NCBI GenBank assembly: GCA_946645685.1
Contig: CAMPCJ010000008.1
Span: forward strand, 1-36,640
Direction: 5' to 3'
Length of the DNA stretch: 36,640 bases
Source: an uncultured Clostridia bacterium
GTDB taxonomy: Bacteria; Bacillota; Clostridia; Oscillospirales; SIG627
Below the pieces are notes generated by a model. The model was given only the letters and a program-made list of their open reading frames with translations, was not told where the DNA came from and did no database searches. Both the position numbers and the translations under genes were made by a program. Below are positions 9,384-16,911 of this stretch, piece after piece (the first letter of the stretch is position 1; each line of letters begins with the position of its first letter).

Positions 9384-9830
9384 ATGTTTCGAGATCCCGG
9401 TAAAAAATTGAAAGTTCTGGCGCAGGTCATTTTCTGGTTTATCTTCATCGGCGGGCTTTTGGGCGCCGTCGGACTGCTGGTGGGCGGCTTGAGCCTTGCC
9501 GGCAGCAGATACGCTCCCGACGGGATGTGGGCGGTGATGATTTTCGGCTCGCTGCTCGTGGGGGGACTCAGCTTCCTGGTGGCGTGGCTGTCCTCTATCC
9601 GTCTGTACGCCTACGGTCAGCAGGTGGACGATACCTCCGCCATCCGCGAGACGCTGGAGAGAATGGCGCCCGCGCCCAGACCTCAATACGTGCAGCAGCC
9701 CTACGGCACGTTCGGCTATCAGCCGCCTCAGGCTCCCCCGGCTCCCCAGGCTCCTCAGGCTCCTCAGGCGCCCCAGGCTCCTCAGGCGCCCCAGAGCAAC
9801 CCCTTTGGCGGGAACGATCAGGCGTTCTGA
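9384..9830 (+). CDS. Small membrane protein with proline-rich (PQA)n C-terminal tail, unknown function
   Basis: Two predicted hydrophobic helices (VIFWFIFIGGLLGAVGLLVGG; WAVMIFGSLLVGGLSFLVAW) and tail QPPQAPPAPQAPQAPQAPQAPQAPQSNPFGGNDQAF. Good RBS and upstream promoter. Confidence 0.75.
   Translation: MFRDPGKKLKVLAQVIFWFIFIGGLLGAVGLLVGGLSLAGSRYAPDGMWAVMIFGSLLVGGLSFLVAWLSSIRLYAYGQQVDDTSAIRETLERMAPAPRPQYVQQPYGTFGYQPPQAPPAPQAPQAPQAPQAPQAPQSNPFGGNDQAF
9727..9795 (+). repeat. In-frame 9-bp tandem repeat encoding Pro-Gln-Ala
   Basis: Repeated CC(C/T)CAGGC(T/G) units within the 9384-9830 gene. Confidence 0.85.
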
Positions 9831-9850
9831 TCAAAAAAAGAACGAAAAAA

Positions 9851-9879
9851 AGAACTGTCGATCTGACAGTTCTTTTTTT
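9851..9879. terminator. Bidirectional intrinsic terminator between convergent genes
   Basis: AGAACTGTC GATCT GACAGTTCT flanked by A-run and T-run. Confidence 0.9.
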
Positions 9880-10645
9880 ACGCCATCAAGGCTTCGGCGC
9901 GGCGCGCCAGCGCGGGATCGGGGTCGGTATTGAACAGCTCCACGCCCCCCGTTCCGTCGGGATCGTCCAAGCCCCTCTCCCGCAGGACGGCGAGCGCCCG
10001 GCGGGCGGTGCCCGCTCCCCCGTCGTACAGACGGGTGGCAGGCTCGAAAAAGCGCTTCAGCGCGGGGCGGATGTGGGGATAGTGGGTACAGCCCAAAACC
10101 GCCGCGTCCAGATTGCGCCGCATTTCCGGCGGGATCAAATGGTCGAGAAAGTCAAACAAAACGTCGTCGTCCAGGTGCCCTCCCTCGATCAATTCCACCA
10201 GCCCCCGGCAGGGGAGGAAGGAAATGAACGCCTTGGTCTCAAAGCGCTGCCGCAGGGCGGCGATGCGCTCCAGCCGCAGGGTCAGCGGGGTCGCCATCAA
10301 CAGGATCTTGCCCCCGGGATTTTCCAGGGCGGCGGGCTTCAGCGCCGGCTCGATGCCGATGAAGGGCACCGCCGGCCACTCCTTCCGCAAGGCTTCAATG
10401 CACACGGCGCTGGCGGTGTTGCACGCCACCACGATCTCCTTACAGCCCCGCTCCAACAGCCACTGCGTACTGCGCCGTGACAGGGCGAGCACCTCGTCCC
10501 CGGTCTTGGTGCCGTAGGGGGCGTTGGCGGAGTCTCCCCGGAAGAGAAAACGCTCCCGGGGCATGACGCCCACCAGCTCCTTCAAAACGGAAAGACCGCC
10601 CAGCCCGGAGTCGAAAACCCCGACGGGCGCTTTTCTGTCCGCCAT
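9878..10645 (-). CDS. murI: Glutamate racemase
   Basis: MADRKAPVGVFDSGLGGLSVLKEL...FLFRGDSANAPYGTK...IVVACNTASAV...AAVLGCTHYPHI: MurI signatures (GVFDSGLGG, ACNTASA, LGCTHYP). Confidence 0.96.
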   Translation of the reverse strand: MADRKAPVGVFDSGLGGLSVLKELVGVMPRERFLFRGDSANAPYGTKTGDEVLALSRRSTQWLLERGCKEIVVACNTASAVCIEALRKEWPAVPFIGIEPALKPAALENPGGKILLMATPLTLRLERIAALRQRFETKAFISFLPCRGLVELIEGGHLDDDVLFDFLDHLIPPEMRRNLDAAVLGCTHYPHIRPALKRFFEPATRLYDGGAGTARRALAVLRERGLDDPDGTGGVELFNTDPDPALARRAEALMA

Positions 10646-10647
10646 CA

Positions 10648-11142
10648 TTACATCAGAACGTTGCTCACCACGATGGCAACGGGCCCGATGACGCACAAAA
10701 GGATGTCCAGAAGCCCGGAGGAGAAGATGCGATCGCCGTCGGGATCCCAGTTATACAAAACGAAGAGCTTGTCGTGGCGCAGCAGGGAGTCCGTCAGCGC
10801 GGCGAGATACCCGTACAGCCCGCAGCAGATCACCGTCAGGGAATTGACGATCTTCAGGAAGACGGCGGCAAAGTGGAACCAGCCGAAAAGGATCTGCAGC
10901 GTCAGATCGCAGGCGAACAGACACACCGCCGCGAAATTCAGCCAATAAAACAGGGGCGGCACCCGCTTTCTCAGCCGCAGGAACAGGGATTTGTTCACCA
11001 GACCCCGGCTGTTTCTCGCCAGATCTCTTTCGCTCATGCGAATGAGCAGCAGGGAGCGCACCACCTTTTGAGACCGGTACACCAGCCACAGACAGTACGC
11101 CAGAAAAACCAGCTGCGCGAAATTTCTTGCAACGTCGCTCAT
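10648..11142 (-). CDS. Hypothetical multi-pass membrane protein
   Basis: MSDVARNFAQLVFLAYCLWLVYRSQ... with several hydrophobic segments; SD-like GGAGTGAG upstream of ATG at 11142; ends 3 bp before murI. Confidence 0.65.
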   Translation of the reverse strand: MSDVARNFAQLVFLAYCLWLVYRSQKVVRSLLLIRMSERDLARNSRGLVNKSLFLRLRKRVPPLFYWLNFAAVCLFACDLTLQILFGWFHFAAVFLKIVNSLTVICCGLYGYLAALTDSLLRHDKLFVLYNWDPDGDRIFSSGLLDILLCVIGPVAIVVSNVLM

Positions 11143-11158
11143 AAAACTCACTCCTTTT

Positions 11159-11704
11159 TCATGATTGCTTTGCGCCCATCCGTTTCCGGAAGAGGGCGGC
11201 AAGTCCCCACGCCAGCGCCGCTTTTACGGCGTCGCCGGGCAAAAAGGGGAACACACAGGCGCTCAGGGCTTTCCATACCCCCGCGTGGGCGGCGATGATG
11301 AACCACACCGTGCCCAAAAGGTACAGAAGGGCTTCCCCCAGAAGAATGCCCGCGATTTGTCCGGCGCTCCTTTTGAAAGCCCCGGCGCAAAGCGAGAGCA
11401 GCAAAAAGCCGAAGAGGTAGCCGCCGGTGGGCCCCGCAAGGATCCCCACGCCCCCTCTGCCGCCGGAAAACACCGGCAGCCCCATGGCGCCCAGGGACAG
11501 ATACAGCGCGGTGCAAGCCACGCCCTCCTTCGCTCCCAAAAGCAGCGCCAAAAACAAAACGGCAAAGCTGCCCAGGGTCACAGGCACGCCCCCCGCCAGG
11601 GGGATGGACCAGGGGGACAGGAGGCACAGAAGGGCGCCGCCCATGGCGATGCGGGTCAGGCGGTACACGCCGCCTTTTTGAAAAAATGCGGAAAGTGCGG
11701 TCAT
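11159..11704 (-). CDS. bioY: BioY family biotin transporter S component
   Basis: RIAMGGALLCLLSPWSIPLAGGVPVTLGSFAVLFLALLLGAKEGVACTALYLSLGAMGLPVFSGGRGGVGILAGPTGGYLFGFLL: BioY hallmark (P.T.Q/G.., GPTGGYLxGF). Confidence 0.93.
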   Translation of the reverse strand: MTALSAFFQKGGVYRLTRIAMGGALLCLLSPWSIPLAGGVPVTLGSFAVLFLALLLGAKEGVACTALYLSLGAMGLPVFSGGRGGVGILAGPTGGYLFGFLLLSLCAGAFKRSAGQIAGILLGEALLYLLGTVWFIIAAHAGVWKALSACVFPFLPGDAVKAALAWGLAALFRKRMGAKQS

Positions 11705-11746
11705 ACTGAAAATGCTCCGTGGAAAAACGTGCGGGCTTGCCGCCCG

Positions 11747-12247
11747 TCAGTCTAAAATACTCTTATAGGCAGAATCGTCTTTCTTGCCGAAGATTTTCCG
11801 CAAAAGGGCGGTGACGCCTAAGGTGATAAAATACAGCGCCAGAAACAGAACCAGGTTCAGAAGCGCCCCTCTCACGGAAAGAGAGCCCGGGTCAAACAGA
11901 CCGTAAAACATCAGGATCATGGTCACGCCGAAGGAGGCAAGCGCCGCCAGAAACCGGAAAAAGCGCAGGAGAGAGCGGCTCTTTCCCTTCTGCTCCGGAA
12001 TGCGGTTGGCGAAGCCCAGGCACAGAGAGAACAGGAAGATGCACAGCTCCTTGCCCAGGATATAGCGCACGGTGATAAAGAAGGAAAACTTCGCGTTATC
12101 CACCGTCACGAAGGCGCTGATCAGGAGATAAAAAAAGGAAAGAAGGGTAAACGCCAGCGCCGTGGTGAACGCCACCCGGCGGGCAAAGTTCCCCACAGGG
12201 GTCCATTCGGTCTCCCGGGGGGCGCTTTTTTTCACGTCTTGTTTCAT
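11747..12247 (-). CDS. Hypothetical membrane protein (DUF3021-like architecture)
   Basis: Four predicted TM helices: MKQDVKKSAPRETEWTPVGNFARRVAFTTALAFTLLSFFYLLISAF... Confidence 0.6.
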   Translation of the reverse strand: MKQDVKKSAPRETEWTPVGNFARRVAFTTALAFTLLSFFYLLISAFVTVDNAKFSFFITVRYILGKELCIFLFSLCLGFANRIPEQKGKSRSLLRFFRFLAALASFGVTMILMFYGLFDPGSLSVRGALLNLVLFLALYFITLGVTALLRKIFGKKDDSAYKSILD

Positions 12248-12763
12248 TTATTCCTCCACCAGATCCATGTCCACAAACGTGGGGGAGACCCCCAGCGCGG
12301 GCAGGATCCCGTTTATAAAATCCTCCGTCCGGAACACCACGGTGGTGGTATCGATCCCGGGATGAAAGCACAAAAGGCGCTCTTCCAGAAGGGACTTGTC
12401 CATGGAATACGCCACCTCCCGCCCTTTGTCGAACAGAAGCTCCAGCGGGGAGACCATGCCCGGCACCGTATGCAAAACCCGCGCCATTTCCGCTTCCTCG
12501 GCGAAATTCAGCCTGCCGCTGCCCATCTGCCGGGACACCGGCCCCGTGCGGAAGCGCTTTTCAAAGCCCATGGTCAGAAGAAACAGGCGGGTCTTTTGCC
12601 GGTTTGCCAAAAGCAGATTTTTGCAATGGGCGGCGCCGAAGATTCCCGCCGCCTCGTCGTGGCGGATCTTTTCGGCAAGCACGTCCGTTTTTTCGTGGGA
12701 GAAGGCGCGGTAGGGCACCCCCGTATCCTCCAGAAAGCGAAGGATCGTTTCTACTTCATTCAT
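12248..12763 (-). CDS. YbaK/ProX-type aminoacyl-tRNA deacylase domain protein
   Basis: MNEVETILRFLEDTGVPYRAFSHEKT...GAAHCKNLLLANRQKTRLFLLTM...KRFRTGPVSRQMGSGRLNFAEEAEM...GMVSPLELLFDKG: matches the prolyl-tRNA editing/ProX family. Confidence 0.85.
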   Translation of the reverse strand: MNEVETILRFLEDTGVPYRAFSHEKTDVLAEKIRHDEAAGIFGAAHCKNLLLANRQKTRLFLLTMGFEKRFRTGPVSRQMGSGRLNFAEEAEMARVLHTVPGMVSPLELLFDKGREVAYSMDKSLLEERLLCFHPGIDTTTVVFRTEDFINGILPALGVSPTFVDMDLVEE

Positions 12764-12771
12764 GCTGACGG

Positions 12772-12803
12772 AAAAAAGGAGGGCGAGATCTCCTCCGCCC
12801 TCC
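12772..12803 (-). terminator. Intrinsic terminator after rplT
   Basis: Reverse strand GGAGGGC ggaggagatctc GCCCTCC TTTTTT. Confidence 0.75.
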
Positions 12804-12815
12804 TGTAAGCCCTTG

Positions 12816-13169
12816 TTACTGAGCCGCCTTCGCGGTCTCGCACAGCTTGGTGAACCCTTCCTTGTCGTGCACCGCCACTTCGGCGAGCATCTTCCGGTTC
12901 AGGGTGACGCCGGCCTTTTTCAGACCGAACATGAACCGGGAATAGTTCATGCCGTTGGCTTTGCAGCCGGCGGAAATGCGGGCGATCCAAAGGGTGCGGA
13001 AGTCTCTCTTCTTCTGCTTGCGGCCGATGAAGGCGTAATTGCCGCTCTTCATGACGGCTTGTTTCGCCATCTTAAAATGCTTGGACTTGGAACCCCAGTA
13101 GCCCTTGGCGGCCTTTAAAACTTTCTTTCTTCTGGCGCGGGTGACCTTCGCCGGTTTGATTCTTGCCAT
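12816..13169 (-). CDS. rplT: 50S ribosomal protein L20
   Basis: [65 protein letters not shown]. Confidence 0.98.
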   Translation of the reverse strand: MARIKPAKVTRARRKKVLKAAKGYWGSKSKHFKMAKQAVMKSGNYAFIGRKQKKRDFRTLWIARISAGCKANGMNYSRFMFGLKKAGVTLNRKMLAEVAVHDKEGFTKLCETAKAAQ

Positions 13170-13229
13170 AATACTACACTGCGTATGATACGCTTATCCT
13201 TTCTCGTTTATTTCCCTTCGGTTCGTTTT

Positions 13230-13427
13230 TCAGGCGTAGGGCATGAGCCGCTTGATGTTGGCGGCGTTGGCGTTGGAGATGTAAGCCGCTTTCCGCAGCG
13301 CTCTCTTCCGCTTGGTGGACTTCAAGTGCACCTGATGTCTGCGACCCTGCTGGGTCATTTTGACCTTGCCGTTCTTGGTGAGGCTGAACCGTTTGGCAGA
13401 AGCCTTATGCGTTCTGATCTTTCCCAT
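13230..13427 (-). CDS. rpmI: 50S ribosomal protein L35
   Basis: MGKIRTHKASAKRFSLTKNGKVKMTQQGRRHQVHLKSTKRKRALRKA. Confidence 0.97.
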   Translation of the reverse strand: MGKIRTHKASAKRFSLTKNGKVKMTQQGRRHQVHLKSTKRKRALRKAAYISNANAANIKRLMPYA

Positions 13428-13968
13428 TTTCTTCTCTTCCTTTACTCGTAGTAGTGGTTTTCTTCGGCGCGACGAACATGGTCAGGAAGCGCCCTTCCAA
13501 TTTGGGCTTCTTTTCCACCGTTCCGAATTCCGCGAGAATTTCCGCGATCTGATCCATCATGACCACGCCCCGCTGGGTGTTGTTCATTTCCCTGCCGGAG
13601 AACATAATGGTGACCTTCACCTTGTTCCCCGCGGAAAGAAAACGCTTCACGTGACCGATCTTGGTGTCGAAATCGTGCTGGCCGATGCGGCAGGAGAACT
13701 TGATCTCCTTGATCTCCACCGTGACCTGCTTCTTGCGGGACTCCTTTTCCTTTTTGCTGCGATCAAAGCGGTACTTGCCGTAATCCATGATCTTGCAAAC
13801 AGGCTGCGGTCCCTGCGCGCTCATTTCCACCAGATCCATCCCCTTGTCGTAGGCGACCTGAATGGCGTCCCGGGTCTTCATAATGCCCAACTGGGTTCCG
13901 TCCGCGTCGATCACACGGACTTCCAGCGCGCGGATCCTTTCGTTGATGGCTTGTTCCTTCGTGGCTAT
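13405..13968 (-). CDS. infC: Translation initiation factor IF-3, apparent AUA start codon
   Basis: (I/M)ATKEQAINERIRALEVRVIDADGTQLGIMKTRDAIQVAYDKGMDLVEMSAQGPQPVCKIMDYGKYRFD... is canonical IF-3. GGAGG at 13977-13981 lies 8 nt upstream of in-frame ATA at 13966-13968, with no ATG/GTG/TTG suitably placed. Confidence 0.93.
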   Translation of the reverse strand: MATKEQAINERIRALEVRVIDADGTQLGIMKTRDAIQVAYDKGMDLVEMSAQGPQPVCKIMDYGKYRFDRSKKEKESRKKQVTVEIKEIKFSCRIGQHDFDTKIGHVKRFLSAGNKVKVTIMFSGREMNNTQRGVVMMDQIAEILAEFGTVEKKPKLEGRFLTMFVAPKKTTTTSKGREENGKDQNA

Positions 13969-13995
13969 GTTCAGCACCTCCGTATATAAAACAAT

Positions 13996-14022
13996 GAGTG
14001 CGGAGAACAACGCTCCGCACTC
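13996..14022 (-). promoter_or_regulatory. Perfect 10-bp hairpin in infC leader immediately upstream of the RBS
   Basis: Reverse strand GAGTGCGGAG CGTTGTT CTCCGCACTC followed by ATTGTTTTAT then GGAGG. Confidence 0.75.
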
Positions 14023-14113
14023 AAAAAACGCCGAAAAGGCGGTCTTTCCCAAAGGAACGCTGCCTGGGGATCCCGGCAGGTGAGAACGCGGGTCGTTCTT
14101 CTTTTGCCCGGGT

Positions 14114-14142
14114 AGTATAGCACACCCGGAAAAACTTGTCAA
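14114..14142 (-). promoter_or_regulatory. Sigma-A consensus promoter of infC-rpmI-rplT (TTGACA-17 bp-TATACT)
   Basis: Reverse strand TTGACA (14142-14137), 17 bp spacer, TATACT (14119-14114), implying a leader of about 140 nt. Confidence 0.85.
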
Positions 14143-14162
14143 GTCTTTTTTGAAAAAAGCCT

Positions 14163-14873
14163 TTACCGGAAAAAGGACAGCGGGAAGAAGTGTTTGCGCT
14201 CCTCCCGGGCTTTTCCGTAGCGCTCGAGGCGCTTTTCCAAAAGCCGCTGCAGCACCTCCACCACGGTGCAGAACAACAGGTAGATCAGCGCCGCTTCGGT
14301 ATACAGCGCCAGCGGCTCGAAGGTGCGCCCGTTGATCACCTGCGCTTGACGGAACATCTCCACGATGGTGATGTCCGCGGCGAGGCTGGTGCCCTTCATC
14401 ATGGAGATGAGGGAGTTGGAAAGGCTGGGCAGCGCCACCCGCCACGCCTGGGGCAAAACGACGCGCCACAGAATGGAGGGATAGGACTTGCCCGCCACCT
14501 GCCCCGCTTCGATCTGCTCCCGGGGGACGGCGGAGAGGGCGGCGCGAATGCTTTCCGCCATATACGCCCCCTCGTTTACGGCGAAGACCAGAACGGCGGT
14601 GGGAAAAGCGTCCAGCTTCACGCCCACCTTGGGCAAGCCGTAGAAGACCAGATAGAGCTGGACCAGAAGGGGCGTGCCCCGGATGATCCAGATGTAGACC
14701 TGAGCCAGCTGGCGCAGCACCGGCACCCGGGCGTGACGGATCACCGCCGTGACGACGGCGACCAAAAGCCCTAAGGCAAAGGACAAAAGGGTCAGCGGAA
14801 TGGTGACCTTCACCCCGTATTCCAACAGGACGGGGAAGGCGTCCTTCACCACTTGCCAGGTTCTGTCTGCCAT
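14163..14873 (-). CDS. Amino-acid (polar) ABC transporter permease
   Basis: VKVTIPLTLLSFALGLLVAVV...YIWIIRGTPLLVQLYLVFYGLP...EGAYMAESIRAALSAVPREQIEAGQVAGKSYPSILWRVVLPQAWRVALPSLSNSLISMMKGTSL: HisM/GlnP-like with EAA loop. Confidence 0.95.
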   Translation of the reverse strand: MADRTWQVVKDAFPVLLEYGVKVTIPLTLLSFALGLLVAVVTAVIRHARVPVLRQLAQVYIWIIRGTPLLVQLYLVFYGLPKVGVKLDAFPTAVLVFAVNEGAYMAESIRAALSAVPREQIEAGQVAGKSYPSILWRVVLPQAWRVALPSLSNSLISMMKGTSLAADITIVEMFRQAQVINGRTFEPLALYTEAALIYLLFCTVVEVLQRLLEKRLERYGKAREERKHFFPLSFFR

Positions 14874-14919
14874 GGATCCTCTTCCTTACTTTTCTACCCT
14901 TGTTTTTGACATGCGCCGT

Positions 14920-15750
14920 TTACTGCGCGCCGCCGGGGCGGGTGAGGTCGGCGCCTAAAAAGCGAACGCTCAAGTCCGAAAGGGTGCCGTCTTCCCGGGC
15001 CCCCTCCAGAATGCGGTCGATCTCCCGCGCCAGCGCGTCGCTTTCGGGCCCCTTCTTCATGGGGATGACGTAGCGCTCTTCAGGGGCGCTGCCGGCGATC
15101 TTCAAGGGGGCTTCCGGATGGGCTTCCAGGTACGCCTCGATGGTGGAACGGGCGTTGAGGGTGGCGTCCACTCTGCCGTCGATCACCAGATTCAGCGTGT
15201 CGATGAGGGCGTCCACAGGCACGACGGAGGCGCCCGCTTCCTCGGCGGCGCCGGCGTAGGTGGAGGAGGCGGTGTTGGCGGTGGTCTTGCCCGCCAGATC
15301 CTCCAGAGAGGAAATGGCGTCGTTATCGCTGCGGGTGACGATCACCGTGTCGGTGTAAACGTAGGGCGCGGAGAAGGTGTACGCCTGCGCCCGCTCTTCT
15401 GTGTAGCTGACGCCGTTGCACGCCAGATCGAATCTGCCCGCTTCCACGCCGGCGAGAATGGAGTCCCACTCGGTCTCCTCAAAGCGCACGTCCACGCCGA
15501 GCTTTTCGGCGATGTACCGCGCCATCTCCACGTCGAAGCCGGTGAGGGCGTTGGTTTCATCGTGGTAGGTCAAAGGCGCCCAGGTGCCCTCCGTGGCGAC
15601 GATGAGGACGCCCCGTTCCCGGATGGCGGCAAGGGTATCCGCCGCTTTTTCCTCTCCGGTCTTCACGGGGGTGCCGCCGCAGGCGGTCAGAAGGGTGCCC
15701 AGAAGGGTCAGCGCCGCCAAAAGCGCCAGGTGTCTGATGATCTTCTTCAT
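14920..15750 (-). CDS. Amino-acid ABC transporter substrate-binding lipoprotein
   Basis: MKKIIRHLALLAALTLLGTLLTACGG lipobox; GVLIVATEGTWAPLTYHDETNALTGFDVEMARYIAEKLGVDVRFEETEWDSILAGVEAGRFDLACNGVSYTEERAQAYTFSAPYVY: SBP family 3. Confidence 0.95.
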   Translation of the reverse strand: MKKIIRHLALLAALTLLGTLLTACGGTPVKTGEEKAADTLAAIRERGVLIVATEGTWAPLTYHDETNALTGFDVEMARYIAEKLGVDVRFEETEWDSILAGVEAGRFDLACNGVSYTEERAQAYTFSAPYVYTDTVIVTRSDNDAISSLEDLAGKTTANTASSTYAGAAEEAGASVVPVDALIDTLNLVIDGRVDATLNARSTIEAYLEAHPEAPLKIAGSAPEERYVIPMKKGPESDALAREIDRILEGAREDGTLSDLSVRFLGADLTRPGGAQ

Positions 15751-15835
15751 GCGATAAAACTCCTTGTTCGGTCGTGCCCGGCGGATCGGTTCCGGACGGT
15801 TTGATCCCCAAAGCCTTTCGGGAAAGGCGGTCAAG

Positions 15836-16321
15836 TCAATATCCGGTGCTGCCCAGTGAATCGTCGTTGTCCACCCATTCGGAAACGGCGATGGTGCGGA
15901 AGTTCTCTTTGTCGTCCCGAATGACCACTTTTTCAATCCCCGCGTTGATCACCATCCGCTTGCACATCTGACAGCAGGAGCCGTTCTGTACGTATTCGCC
16001 GCCCCGGGTGAGATCCAGACCCACCAGGTACATCGTCGCCCCCAGCATTTCCTCCCGGCTGGCGTTGATGATGGCGTTGGCTTCCGCGTGGACGCTGCGG
16101 CACAGCTCGTACCGCTCCCCCCGGGGAATGTTCATTTGCTCCCGCAGGCAGAACTTCATATCACAGCAGTTCTTCCGCCCCCGGGGCGCGCCCACGTAGC
16201 CCGTGGACACGATGGCGTCGTTCTTCACGATGATGGCGCCGTATTTTTTTCGCAGGCAGGTGCCCCGCTGAGCCACCGCCTCGGCGATGTCGAGATAGTA
16301 GTTGTCCTTGCTGGTGCGCAT
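15836..16321 (-). CDS. Deoxycytidylate (dCMP) deaminase family protein (ComEB-like)
   Basis: MRTSKDNYYLDIAEAVAQRGTCLRKKYGAIIVKNDAIVSTGYVGAPRG...SVHAEANAIINA...NGSCCQMCKRMVINAGIEKVV: HAE and CxxC Zn motifs. Confidence 0.92.
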   Translation of the reverse strand: MRTSKDNYYLDIAEAVAQRGTCLRKKYGAIIVKNDAIVSTGYVGAPRGRKNCCDMKFCLREQMNIPRGERYELCRSVHAEANAIINASREEMLGATMYLVGLDLTRGGEYVQNGSCCQMCKRMVINAGIEKVVIRDDKENFRTIAVSEWVDNDDSLGSTGY

Positions 16322-16339
16322 AAGATCTCCTCCCGGCTT

Positions 16340-16858
16340 TTAATTTTCGTAGGTCGCGATGATGCGCCGGGCGGCTTCCGTTTTGGAGATGCGCCCGGAC
16401 ATGGCTTGCTCTTCGATGTATTTGTGCGCCCGCGCCTCGGTAAAGCCCAGGGTGCGGCACAAAAGCGCCTTGGCCCGGTTCAGCAGCTTTAAGTCGTCCA
16501 GCTTCTTCTGCAGGGCGGCGCGCTCCCGGGAAAGCCCCGTGAGCATGGCGCGTGCGGCGGTGACGTGGCGGGCGGCGGCGCTGATCTCCCCCGGCTCCTC
16601 CCCCGCGAGGGGGTAGACCCCCGGCGGCGTTTCTCCGCTTCCGTCCAGCGTCAGGATCGCCATGCCCCGCCCCAGCAGGGCGGCGGCTTCCTGCGCCGTG
16701 CCCCCGCAGAGCAGGACGGCGTCAAAGCCGGCGTCGGCAAGGAGGATCTCCCCCAGGCGGATCTCGCTGACCACCACCAGGCGGAAAAACGGGGAAAAGG
16801 CGGCGCGCAAACGCTCGGCGCGGGCACTTTCCCCGTCGATCAAGAGCATTTGCAGCAT
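16340..16858 (-). CDS. ANTAR-domain protein with degenerate receiver (NasT/AmiR-like RNA-binding antiterminator)
   Basis: N-terminal LLIDGESARAERLRAAF...GFDAVLLCGG receiver-like. C-terminal LQKKLDDLKLLNRAKALLCRTLGFTEARAHKYIEEQAMSGRISKTEAARRIIATYEN matches ANTAR. Confidence 0.85.
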   Translation of the reverse strand: MLQMLLIDGESARAERLRAAFSPFFRLVVVSEIRLGEILLADAGFDAVLLCGGTAQEAAALLGRGMAILTLDGSGETPPGVYPLAGEEPGEISAAARHVTAARAMLTGLSRERAALQKKLDDLKLLNRAKALLCRTLGFTEARAHKYIEEQAMSGRISKTEAARRIIATYEN

Positions 16859-16911
16859 GGTCCTCTCCCTCCTTTTCGGGCGTGGATCGTCTCAGAGCCG
16901 GCTATGCCGGT

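Noticed and set aside
4825-9686. Minus-strand ORFs of 460, 600 and 550 aa across the ceramidase-like cluster
   Set aside because: Antisense shadows with repetitive GDGDVPDGV-type translations mirroring the same paralogous codons; the plus frames carry lipoboxes, RBSs and conserved motifs.
13969-14469. N-terminal extension of IF-3 in the ORF track
   Set aside because: Crosses the infC promoter and leader and the ABC permease gene; IF-3 homology begins at the ATA codon region.
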